DNA of 64,000 nt from Azadirachta indica. Its lineage: Eukaryota > Streptophyta > Magnoliopsida > Sapindales > Meliaceae. This document shows, piece by piece, positions 24,574 to 37,041 of this stretch. Position numbers and translations under genes: made by a program. The notes beneath the pieces were generated by a model, which ran no database searches, was not told the origin of the DNA, and saw nothing but the letters and a program-made list of their open reading frames with translations. The DNA is taken from NCBI GenBank assembly GCA_022749755.1, contig CM040452.1, positions 21,594,350-21,658,349 of the forward strand, given 5' to 3'. Each line of letters starts with the position of its first letter. Position 1 is the stretch's first letter.

Positions 24574-27500
24574 ATGGACGAAACCGTACGAAACAACCAA
24601 GTCCTTTACGAGACACGTCATCACGCTTCTGGTCCGTACACTTCGAATTATCCTCCTCAATCAAGCCGACAGGTACAGCTTGGATCTCCATCTCACTTTC
24701 AATTGTATTAAATTCTTGCATTTCACGAATTTGCAGCATGTTTTTCTCGTTTATTCATTGATTATTTTGCTTAATTTTTTTCAAATTCAGGTAAATGAAG
24801 GTTTAAAGGGCAGTATTTTGTCAGTTCTTACGGTTCCAGGTATTTTTTTTTTTTTCGTTATGTTTAGAGTCTTATCTTATATTAATTGAATGCACTGCTA
24901 GTGTTGGCTAATCGCTAACTATTTCAATGTTGATTGAGTTGCTATACTATCCCAATGAGCTCGGTTCATTTTCTCCAGGATTTTGATTAATTAATTACTT
25001 ATTTTTTCTTGTTAGTTTATTAAACTGACAATTAGACAAACAACGTCTGTTACATTTTTTTGAGTTTTGAGTTTTTATTTTTTCTTTTTTAGATTTTTAA
25101 AAAAATTTCCATCTCGTTGAATTATGTCATTTATCAATGTATTGGCATCTCTGTGAAGTGATTGTTAAGCTACCTAAGCTGTTGGTATGGAGGATTGCAA
25201 GCATGAAGAACAACAGAGAGTAGATTTGTAAACTGAACTTTTACTTGTGGTAATAATAGTTACAGCCTGGTTAAAGAAAGGTATTGGTGAAGCCTTGGAT
25301 ATTGTTTTTGGTTCTAGTTAGTAAAAGCAATCCAATGATGCCTTCATTTGTGCCCGTCATAGGTTTAGCATGCAGTCAATATCTGGGATGTTCATGCTCT
25401 TTTGAAATTGTTTGGTTTCAATCATTTATTCACAATGTCCCTTTGTCTTTTCTTTCCCTTATATGATGAAGGTGTTACCAAACTTAAAGAGAAATGGAGA
25501 AAATATGGGCAACCAAGGAAAATTAAGAAAAGAGTATCCTTGTTTATCTCCCCAAGAGGTGAACGTATGGCTGTGGCTATTGGCAATCAGATTACGATTT
25601 TCCAGAAGGATGATGACTACCAAGAACCATGTGGCATTTTTGCTGGTAAGATTTACTTGGTTTTGTAGAAGTATGGTCCTGAATATAGCTTAGAATGTTG
25701 GAGCCAGTTTTTAGGATTTTGTTTCAGAATGGACAGTTAGATTGATTTTCAACTTAAAACTAAGCTGTCAGTTCTTCCTTTTTCTTCTTTCTGCTTTTAA
25801 GTTTTTCCATTTTAAAGGCATATTAGAGGATTCTAATGTCTCCATACAATATTTTACAGATTTTTCCTCCTTGTAGTTAGGATGTCATGTTCATGCTGGT
25901 AATTCCTTGTCGCTGACTTTTCATACAACTTTTATTTGTATGTGAAGATTATGTAAATTTTGGAGAATGTATTCTGAAATCATTTTTTAATATTTGCTGA
26001 TGATAGATCCTTTGTTCCTGGTAAAGTGTGATATTGTTGATGCCACATTATTTTCTGATAAGACCCTTTAAATGCAGCTAAATGGTCCTACTCTTGTGCA
26101 GATGTATATGAACATAAACATTAGTATTTATTGTGGCACATAGGCCTCGTGATCCTATTTAAATATATACTAGCATCCCATCTAGTGTAAGCCCACTTTT
26201 GGATAGCATAGAGGCTAAATCTGGTGTTTGAGTCCTATGGTTTCTGAATACTGCTTATAGTTGGAGAGCCAGGGCTGTGAATGTACTAATCAAGAAACTA
26301 GTCACTTAGGATGACCATAAGGGAGAAAGCTTTATAAGTTCTATGTTGACCTGAAATAGAGCTTCATAAGAGTTCAAATTTTTGGAAGTATTAATACAAG
26401 TTGAATGGTATGGATGGTTAATGTTTGGATTATGAATTGTGAAGTGAATTAATTTGTATAATCATAAAATACTTCTGTATCCGTTTTATAAGTTCTTTCA
26501 GAATATCCTTTTCCTTTGTTTGGGACTGTGATTAACTTTTGGTCAACACATCAGGTAGCAGCCTTGACGCATTTATTTATGGAGCTTGGTCAGAATCTCA
26601 TGATGTACTTGGAATCGTTGATGACACTGATACAATCTATTTTATTAAAGCAAATGGTGAAGAAATAACAAGATTCACAAATAAGCATTTGAAAGGGTCG
26701 TTACCTATCATAGGCATAATTGCACAAGATGAACCTGATTTGCAGAGATCTTTCTTGTAAGTGTTCCTTATGCCTCCCATTTTCTGGTCACCAATCTCTC
26801 CGTGAACTCTACACAGAATGATGTTTGCCAGGATATATATACTTTTTAATCAATCTGTAGTTTTTGATGGAAGTTTTTGGGTTCCTAAAGTTTTAACTAA
26901 TCTACTTATTTGTTTTACTACAGTTCTTTTCTCTTAATATTTTAAAGCTATATTACCAAAGTGTCTGCTCTATTTGTGGCATCTGTTTTCAGGTGTAGCT
27001 TCACTGTCCTTACATCAGATGGATTCCTTCATCATATAGAGATCGGCAAGGAGCCAAGTGCCTCAATTTCCTCCACACGCACTTCAAGTAGTGCATTCAC
27101 TTTGAGGAGGCAGTTTCCTCAGAATGCTTTCTGCATTGACTATAATCCCAAACTTTCTTTGCTGGTTGTTGTCAGTAATGCCGTCAATATATCACTTTCC
27201 TCTCCTGGGAGTACTGGTATAGCTTCATATAATCTATTTTCTTCTGGTCTTCAAATAACACTTTCTAATTAAAAATATCTTTGTTAATCTGGTTTGCAAC
27301 TGATTAAGCAATTACATCAGCATGTGTTCTAGATGGAAAGAATCAGAATGACTGCATAGAGTTTTTGTTGATTGGCTTTTCCGTTTTTTGAATGGGTGAT
27401 GTTTTCCTTTAAAAGTTTAGGAGAAGTCCTTTGAAATTTTTTTATCAGTTGGGTTTCATCATATCATATCTTTATTTTATCTATTTTTTAAGTACTTATT

Positions 27501-30500
27501 TTTCTTCCAGGGTCCTGTTGTATTTCTCTTTGGCAAAGATGTCAAAATTTAGACCTGGAACAACTGGTCTCTATGCAGTTTGAAGGCTTATATTGCATAT
27601 CAAAAGCTCATGAAGAGCAGTTTGCACATCCAAAGGTACAAATTTCACCACAGGGAAAATTTGTTGCTACATCTGATGTGACTGGAGGCTTGCACATCTT
27701 TAAGATAGATAATGATAGTTATTCCCTTGCAAAGTTTCCTTGTGGAGAGATAGAACCTTTTAGTGATATTGTGGACTTTACCTGGTGGTCTGATCACGTA
27801 CTCACTCTTGCAAGAAAGAGTGGTATTGTTACCATGGTTGACATCCTTAGTTGTTTAAAAGTTCAAGAGAGTAATCCTGTATATGCAGTACTTGTTTTGG
27901 AAAGAGCAGAGCAACTTCAAGGCCATGTTTTTCTTCTGGAAAATAAAGCATGTGAAGAAAGACAAAATACATCTAATTGTGATATCGGAACAAGCGACTC
28001 AAATGCAGAGCAGATGAGTGGAGACAGATTAAATCAATCCAGTAGTTTAATGTTGCGCTGGAGCTTAGTTTCATTTTCAGAGAGATCTGTTCATGAAATG
28101 TATAGTATTTTAATTAGCAATAACAACTATAAGACTGCTATGGACTTTGCTAATTGTCATGGATTGGACACTGATGAAGTTTTTAAATCACAGTGGTTAT
28201 GTTCTAGCCAAGGAATAGACGAAATAAGTATGTTTTTGTCAAAGATTAAGGATCAAGCTTTCGTACTTTCCCAGTGTGTAGATAAGATTGGACCAACAGA
28301 AGATGCTGTGAAGGCTTTACTTGCACATGGGCTGCGCCTAACTAACCAGTATAAGTTCTCTGAATCAGAAGATGATGAATGTAGCAAAATTTGGGATTTC
28401 CGCATTGCTAGACTTCAGTTGTTACAATTTGGAGACAGGTTGGAGACATATCTTGGGATAAACATGGGCAGGTATCATGCTGTTCTAAACTATAATTTTA
28501 TTTAGAGCTCCATTCTTTGGCAGGATGTTTAAAGCGCACCTTCCTTGGACCCTTTCCCTAGTGGAAGGGGTTCAAGTCCCCCAAGCATATTATGGGGGTA
28601 AATATCGTCCATTTTGGGGTCAAATTCCTGACTATGATGTCAGTACTAAACAAAGAGTCTCTAATTTTTATTCATTTAGCATAAATAATGATTTATGGAA
28701 ATTTATCATGTACATCATTCACTGGATCGTTTCTACCGACTGACATCTTATTGACATAGTCTTATGCAGGTTTTCTGTGCAGGAATATGGCAAATTTCGT
28801 ATTATGCCTATTAAAGATGCAGGAATAAACCTTGCTGAAAGTGGAAAAATAGGGGCATTAAATCTCCTTTTTAAGCGGCATCCTTATTCACTGGCTTCTT
28901 CAATGCTGCAAATTTTAGCTGCAATTCCTGAGACACTTCCGGTTCAAACATATGCGCAGCTTCTTCCTGGAAGGTCTCCTCCTACAAAAGTTGCTATGAG
29001 AGAAGAAGATTGGGTTGAATGTGACAAGATGGTAAGGTTTATAGCAAGATTGCCTGAGAATCATGAGATCAGTGTCCAGATTAATACCGAGCCCATTATC
29101 AAGCGGTGCCTCGGATCTCTTTGGCCATCAGTCAATGAGCTTTCAATATGGTACAAGGGTAGAGCTAGAGATATTGATTGGTATAGTGGGCAGCTGGACA
29201 ACTGCCTCTGCTTGATTGACTTAGCTTGTTGCAAAGGTCTCACAGAGCTGCAGCAGTTCCATGAGAATATTTCATACTTGCACCAACTTCTTTATGCTGA
29301 TGAAACCGATGGTGAATTATGCTTCAGTATGAGTCTTATTGCATGGGAACAATTATCTGATTATGAAAAATTTTGTGCAATGCTCAAGGGAGTCAAAGAG
29401 GAAAATGTGGTAAAAAAGTTACAAGATAAGGCAATTCCATTGATGAGAAATTGGTCTCATGATCTGACAACAGTTGGTCAAGGAGAGGTGACAGTTGATC
29501 AAGGTTCTGTAGATCATAAGAAGGATGAGTCATTTCTGGTTAGATGGCTAAAGGAAGTTGCTTCGGATAATAAATTAGACATCTGCTTGATAGTAATTGA
29601 GGAAGGGTGTAGAGAGATTAAAAGTAATGGCTTTTTCAGGGATGAGAATGAAGCAGTTGATTGTGCTCTCCAATGCATATATTTGTGCACAGCTACCGAT
29701 AAGTGGAGTACCATGGCTGCCATATTATCAAAGCTTCCACAAAAACAAGGCAAGTACTGTTTTGAGTTTTCAACTATGGCAGATGGATTGTATTATTTTC
29801 CAGATATTTATGGAGATGACTTAGTTTCATGTCCTTTTGTATGTCAACACTATAAACTAATTTAGGACGTACAAATGGTTGCCTTCTGTATGAATTATCA
29901 GGACTTGGACCCTTTTATTTTTCACTAAATCATGTTCTCCAATGTAGTAGCTTCTAGATGAAATTCTTAAATGCAAATCATATACATGATCGTGTATAGC
30001 TTTCCATGTATGTTCATGTAACAATATGTAATGTCTTTTGTCCATATGGAACATCTTGTACTTGATCATGATATATATTTTCAACTTTCACAGATAGTGA
30101 AATATGTTTTGATGGCCTTGAGAGAAGACTCAGAATGGCTGAAGGCCATGTTGAAGCTGCGGGACTTTTGGCATTTTATCAGGTTTGTTGTTCTCTTTTT
30201 AGTTGCCAGTTCTTTTGATTTTCTCTTTGAATGGTACTGTATTAAACATCAGAGTTTAAGTGCTGATCATGTGTTTCTTCATGTGTTTGATCTTGAGAAA
30301 TCATGGTGTTTTTCTACAAACAGGAAACCAACAACTAATGCTAAAAGGAAATTGGTTCCTTGGGTGCATGAAATAAATTTGTCAGATTTCCTTTATGTTA
30401 TGGTTATGTACTCCTATAAAAAAAAATGTCACAATTACTACAGCAAAATATTCTTTTCATCTAGTGAAAGGGATACCTGAGCCAAACTAGTTAGTTAGGG

Positions 30501-33500
30501 TGCATGGCAGTGGAAAGCTGGGACTGTTATAATATTTGCAGAGATATAAAATTGTAAAAGTTTGGAGGAGTTGAGCAATTTTTCTGTTATGGATGGGGAT
30601 CATTGAGTACTTTGTTCTCTTGACTTATTTTTCCTTTTACCTCTTCCATGTTGTTTTATTTCCCCCACCCACTCTCCCAATTCCCCCATAAAGCATGGAA
30701 TTATTGATACCATATTCCACTTGAATATGGAGGTTTGACCTTTAAGGAGCGTCATTGCTCCTTATTATGGTACTTTTGGAATATTATGATCTGTGGAAAT
30801 ATTTGGCCATAACAAAGTTGAATTTTGGATATCAAATTCCTAATTTTCTTTCATCAATAATTAAAGTCATTGGATAGTTTGTCTGATAATAGACGTACTG
30901 TTTCTATTACTGATGTTTGTGTAAATTTGATTACGAGAGACATTTATATTTTAATACTACTTGTGTGCTTTCAGGTTCCAAAGCCAATGAATTTTTTCCT
31001 TCAGGCTCATTCAGATGGAAAAGGTGTAAAACAAATTCTTCGCCTGATACTCTCAAAGTTTGTTCGACGACAGCCTGGACGAGCTGATAATGACTGGGCA
31101 AACATGTGGCGTGATATGCAGTGCCTGCAAGAGAAGGCTTTTCCTTTTGTGGACCTAGAGTATATGTTAATGGAATTCTGCAGGGGACTGTTGAAAGCTG
31201 GGAAGTTTTCTCTTGCAAGGAACTATTTAAAGGGTACAAATTCAATTACTTTAATGCCAGAGAAGGCAGAAAATCTAGTTATTCAAGCTGCCAGGGAGTA
31301 TTTTTTCTCAGCTTCTAGTCTGTCTTGCTCAGAGGTAAGTACGCAAAACGGCTTAGGATAACCCCAGAACTGTTCACTGCACAATTCAACATTATCTGTG
31401 TTGTTTATTTCTTTTTATTTTATTCTCTGTTTTATAATTTGGGAAACGTCCTATTTAGCCATTGATTGTACCCTATTTCTACTAAAAAATTTTGCATCTT
31501 TATACATTTTTCTTTCAATACCTTGGAAATTTAAGATTTTATGTCTTTCATATAATTCAGAGTTGTCATTAAAATTATATAGCTACCAATGAACTTCGAT
31601 TAAGGATTGCTGTAAAGCTATACTCTACTAATTTATTGCATGTCAAAATTTTTATGTAAATTCATTTTTCAGTGCTGTAATGTGTAACAGATCTGGAAGG
31701 CCAAGGAATGTTTGAATTTACTGCCAAGCAGCAGAAATGTTAAAGCAGAGGCTGATATTATTGATGCAATCACAGTTAAACTTGTCAACCTTGGAGTGAC
31801 ACTTCTACCCATGCAATTCAGGCAAATAAAAGATCCAATGGAGGTTATTAAAATGGCAATCACAATTCAAGGTGGGGCTTATCTACACGTTGATGAACTC
31901 ATTGAGGTTGCCAAACTTCTTGGATTGAACTCTCTAGAAGACATATCAGCTGTTGAGGAAGCTATTGCTCGAGAAGCTGCAGTTGCTGGTGATCTGCAAT
32001 TGGCATTTGATCTCTGCCTTGTTTTGGTAAAAAAAGGGCATGGTCCCATTTGGGACCTGTGTGCTGCAATAGCAAGGGGTCCTGCCCTTGAAAATATGGA
32101 TGTAAGTTCTCGAAAGCAGTTACTAGGCTTTGCTTTAAGCCATTGTGATCAAGAATCGATAGGTGAGTTGCTCCATGCTTGGAAAGATCTTGACATGCAA
32201 GGTCAGTGTGAGAATTTGATGATGTTGACGGGTACAAATTCTCCCAAATTCTCAGTTCAAGGGTCCTCAGTTATCTCACTTCCAGGATGTAGTGTTCAAG
32301 ATATAGTTAACCTAAAAGATTGGTCTGAACTGGCTGAAGGGGTTGGCAGTAATGATCAAGAAGTTCATCTCAATAACATAAAAAATACACTCTCCAATGT
32401 TGCCAAGAATTTGCCTATTGAGAGTGAAATCAACTGGGAATTGCTTTTGATAGAAAATGGAAAAATTTTGTCTTTTGCTGCCTTACAACTTCCATGGTTG
32501 CTTGAATTAAGTAGGAAAGCAGAATATGCAAAGAAAATGACTCAGGGCTTAATTCCTGGAAAACAGTATGTGAGTGTAAGAACACAATCCATGATCACCA
32601 TATTGTCCTGGTTGGCAAGGAATGGCTTTTCTCCCACAGATGATTTGATTGCCTCTCTGGCAAAATCAATTATAGAACCACCTGCTACCGAAGAGGAAGA
32701 CATTTTGGGCTGCTCATTCCTGTTGAATCTTGGGGATGCTTTTAATGGGGTAGAAGTGATAGAAGAGCAGCTGAGAATAAGGGAAAACTACCAAGAAATT
32801 TGTAGCATGATGAATGTGGGCTTGACATATAGTTCATTGCACAACTCTGGAGTTGAATGTGAGGGTCCTTTCCAGCGAAGGGAGCTGCTATGGAGGAAGT
32901 TTAAAGAGAAGCAGACACCACTTAGTTCTGGTAAATTGGCATTACTTCGTTTCTTGACTTCTGAAATTTAGACTGCCTTTTTTTATTTTTCGTATTCTAT
33001 CCAGAAATGCTAAGAGCTATTACATTATAATTTACTAGTACTACTATATTCATCCGCTTCTTTGTTTACTTCTTGAGTCAGGTGAATTAAACGAGATTGA
33101 CAAAGTACAGTCTACATTCTGGCAGGAATGGAAACAGAAATTAGAAGAAAAGAAGCGTGTGGCGGACCGTTCCAGAGTGTTAGAGCAAATAATTCCTGGA
33201 GTTGACACTTCACGCTTTTTGTCTGGTGACTTTGACTACATTGAGAGTGTTGTTTCCTCCCTGATCGAATCAGTAAAGATGGAGAAGAAGCACATTTTAA
33301 ATAATTTGTTGAAATTGGCTGCCACGTATGGCTTGAATCGCACTAAGGTGTGTGGTATTGGATTTAACATGGACTTGTAAACATAGAAGATATTAGATGC
33401 CTATTTCACCCTGTAGATGATATGTTTTCCTTTTATTTTCTGCAGGTCATACAACACTACCTAAGTTCTATTCTTATTTCTGAAGTTTGGACTAATGATG

Positions 33501-36046
33501 ATATAATTTCTGAAATCTCAGAAGTCAAAGAAGAGATACTTGGTCGTGCTCGAGAAACCATCAAAACTATATGCTTACTTGTATATCCTGCAGTTGATGG
33601 ATGCAACAAGCAGCGCCTTGCTTTCATCTACAGCCTGCTCTCTGACTGCTACTTGCAGTTGGATGCAGCCAAAGAATCTTTACCCGAGTTGCACTTCGGT
33701 CCAGCTGGTGCATCCATGTTAGGATTAGCTCATATCTACACCATCTTTGAGCAGGAGTGTAAAAGAGTTTCCTTTATTAAGAACCTGAACTTCAAAAACG
33801 TTGCCGAATTAGGTGGTTTGAATTTGCAGAGTTTCAGCAGCGAAGTTTATGCGCACATAAGTGACTTGACCTTGGAAGCCTTGGCAAAAATGGTGCAAAC
33901 CCTGGTCAGTATCTATACTGATTCAGTGCCCGTGGGTCTGATATCTTGGCAGGATGTTTACAAATATTATATACTGAGTTTGTTGACAAATTTGGAGAGT
34001 AAAGCTAGAACAGATTCAGATGTTGAAAGACCTGAAAACTTTCAGTGCTTTATTAATCAACTTGAGCATGCCTATGGTTGTTGCAGAGCGTATATCAGAC
34101 TTTTGGCACCTTCTGATGCTTTGGATACAATGAAGCTGTACTTTAATGTAATCTTACCACTGTATGGTTCTTATGGCAATATACCAGATAACTCAACATG
34201 GCAGGACTGTCTCATCTCACTGATGAAATTTTGGATAAGAGTGACTGAAGAAATGCCAGAAATTGCATTCAGTGAGAGTTCAGTAGAGAATCTGAGTTTC
34301 AATCCAGAGTGCTTAATGATTGTTTTAAAGGTTCTAATGAGGTTGGTGATGGAAGACAGCATCTCACCAAGTCAGGGGTGGGGCACCATCATCAGCTACA
34401 TCAATGATGGTCTACTAGGTAGCTTTGCTACTGAAATTTTTGTTGTCTGCAAAGCCATGATATTTTCAGGTTGTGGGTTTGCAGCCATTTCAGAAGTATT
34501 TTCAAAAGCAGTTGCAGCACGTAGTTCTACAACTTCTGATTCTAAATTCCATGATCTATCCCATCTATATTTAGAGGTAATGGAACCCATTCTACAAAAT
34601 CTGATCAGTGGATCACATGATCACCGTAATTTGTATCATTTGGTGTCTTCTCTAAGTAAAATAGATGGGGATTTGGATGAGCTGAGGAGGGTCAGGCATG
34701 TAGTTTGGGAGAGAATGGTCAAATTCTCTGAGAATTTGCAGTTACCAAGTCAGGTTCGAGTTTATGCTCTGGAGCTTATGCAATTCCTCTCAGGCAGAAA
34801 AATCAAGAGTTTCTCTTCTGAACTACAATCCAATGTCCTGCCTTGGGAAGGGTGGGATGAGTTGCTCAACACAAGTAAAAAACGTGAAGCTACTCCCATG
34901 TCGGAGAAATTGGATACTTCTAGTAGGTTCACAAATACATTGGTTGCCCTTAAATCAACTCAGCTTGCAGCAACAATCTCACCAAGCATAGAAATTACCC
35001 CCGATGATCTTTTGGATGTTGAGGCAGCTGTTTCTTGCTTCTTGAAGTTGTGTGGAGGTGCCAGTACAGATCCTCATCTTGATGCTTTGGTAGCCATTTT
35101 AGAAGAGTGGGAAGGCCATTTTGTAACTAACGATGAAGTGGCCTCTGTAAAAGAAGCATGCAACACTGAACACAACTGGAGCAATGATGATTGGGATGAG
35201 GGATGGGAAACCTTTCAGGAAGTAGAACCTCTTGAACAAGATAAGAAAAAGAAATCTCTTTCTGTTCATCCTTTACATGCATGTTGGTTGGAGATTTTCA
35301 AAAAACTTATCACAATATCCCGGTATAGAGACATGTTGACAATGATTGATCAATCCTTTTCAAAATCTAATGGAGTTTTGCTTGATGAGGATGATGCCAA
35401 AAGCTTGAACAAGATTGTGCTCAAGATTGATCCTTTTTTGGCTTCGAAGATGGTGTTGTTATTGCCTTATGAAGAGATGCATTTGCAGTCACTGAATCCA
35501 GTTGAAGAAAAACTGAAACAAGAAGGCATCTCTGAAACAATTGGCAAGGACCAGGAGTTTTTAATGCTCGTTTTATCTTCTGGGATTATATCAACTATCA
35601 TAACCAAATCTTGCTATAGTAATATTTTCTCTTACCTATGCTATCTAGTTGGAAATTTCTCACGGCAGTTTCAAGAAACCCAGTTATTGAAGCTTACGAT
35701 GGGAGGAAGAAACGAATGTAGAAACTTGTCCCATGACTTGCATCTTTTCAGAAGAATCCTCTTCCCGGCCTTTGTATCAGAGCTTCTGAAGGCAGATCAG
35801 CAGATTTTAGCTGGATTTCTCATTGCGAAGTTCATGCACACGAATGCTTCTCTCAGTATCATCAATGTTGCAGAAGCTAGTCTGAATAAGTACTTGAGAA
35901 AACAGCTCCAACTGCAACAAAATGAAGAGTCCTCTATCGAGGAAATGAGTTGTGAAACATTGAAAAATACTTTCTCCAGCTTGAGAGACAAGTTGGGAAA
36001 TTTGATTGAATCTGCCTTGTCATTGCTTTCTAGAAATATTACATGA
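24574..36046 (+). CDS. MIP2: Sec39-domain protein, MAG2-interacting protein 2 (MIP2)-like, 2414 aa
   Basis: Twelve coding exons close in phase: 24574-24672, 24791-24839, 25472-25645, 26555-26756, 26993-27216, 27511-28471, 28770-29749, 30094-30182, 30975-31334, 31691-32930, 33082-33347 and 33446-36046. They give 2414 aa, near the length I recall for Arabidopsis MIP2. The N-terminal part (about residues 50-450) has the short beta-rich repeats of a degenerate WD40-like propeller (RGERMAVAIGNQITIF, GKFVATSDVTGGLHIF). The rest is alpha-helical and includes the Sec39 region. MIP2 is the NAG/Sec39 subunit of the ER-resident MAG2 (Tip20/Dsl1) tethering complex, which receives Golgi-derived vesicles and is needed for seed storage protein export. 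An acidic tryptophan cluster, NWSNDDWDEGWETFQE, lies near residue 2125. Exon 7 ends in a GC donor (AAG|GCAAGT). The gene is intact. Confidence 0.95.
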
Positions 36047-37041
36047 AAGCTTTTCCTTTGTGTTAAGCAACTAGGTTTAGCCACTATACTATAGATGATT
36101 GTTTCATAACTTATTATTTATTTTTGGTTCTCCGTATAAAATGTGTTTGCACACTTAGATTATATATATATATATATCAATTTGATGCTTCATTGAATAA
36201 ATTTTATCAATAAATATATATTATTTTGAGTATCAAATATCTAAATTTGGTTATAAAGTTAAATTGTATATGGTTCAAGAAATTGACTGGTACTTCGAAT
36301 ATAATAAACGTAAGGAATTTCACAATGTTGAATTATTTTGTTTAATTTAAAGAGCGAGGCCTTGTGCGTGCCGTTTAATTTTCGGGAAGTGGTTAAATTT
36401 TGTAAGAGTTCTAGATTATTCTCCTCTTGAGATTAGATAAGATACCTCGGATGTATTTTGCAATTGAAGGATTGCAAATTCATTTGTTCGAGTAAGAAAG
36501 AGCAATGGATCTCATTATACCTTGACATCCCGTGTTCTTTTTTTTTTTTTTTTTTTTTTTTTTGCTAGCAACTCTAGTTATATTTCTTTGTTCGAGAAAG
36601 GTATATTTTTAAGATAAAAATGTGAAAGTGACAAATTAGCCAACAAATATATGAAGATGCTTGAGCAAACCATTAAATAATACGAGTCAGCTATATAATA
36701 CACAAAAAAATGTGGAAGAAATACTATCACTGTCAGTACAGATTATAAGCCCAGCTTGATAAAAGAATAATATCTGTATTACAAAAATAGACAATTAATT
36801 TCTTACAATAAGAAAATTTAATTGATGATTGCACAACATTTTGTTTTCTAATAGCAGCCAAAAAAACAATCCTTTGCTGGCGCAGACCCCTATTTTCGCT
36901 CATATAAATTTTTCTTCTTCACCAATAAATCAAATACACTTCAATCAAACAGCGCAATTCTAATTGTGTATGGAGGAACAAATCAAGTGTTTGCCATCGG
37001 CCTTACAAGAATCACCGGTGGTCTGTCTCCTCAGTATCAGA
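36047..37041. other. convergent 3' flanks of MIP2-like and MOT2-like genes
   Basis: AT-rich with a (TA)n run at about 36161-36177 and a poly(T) run at about 36538-36563. The left part is the 3' UTR of the MIP2-like gene, the right part the 3' UTR of the minus-strand transporter. No gene is seen. Confidence 0.5.

Noticed and set aside
28525..28743. 72-codon frame within the MIP2 gene taken as an extra exon
   Set aside because: Direct joining of 28471 to 28770 restores the family sequence GINMGRFSVQEYGKF; the frame ends in a stop, so it is intronic in the main transcript.
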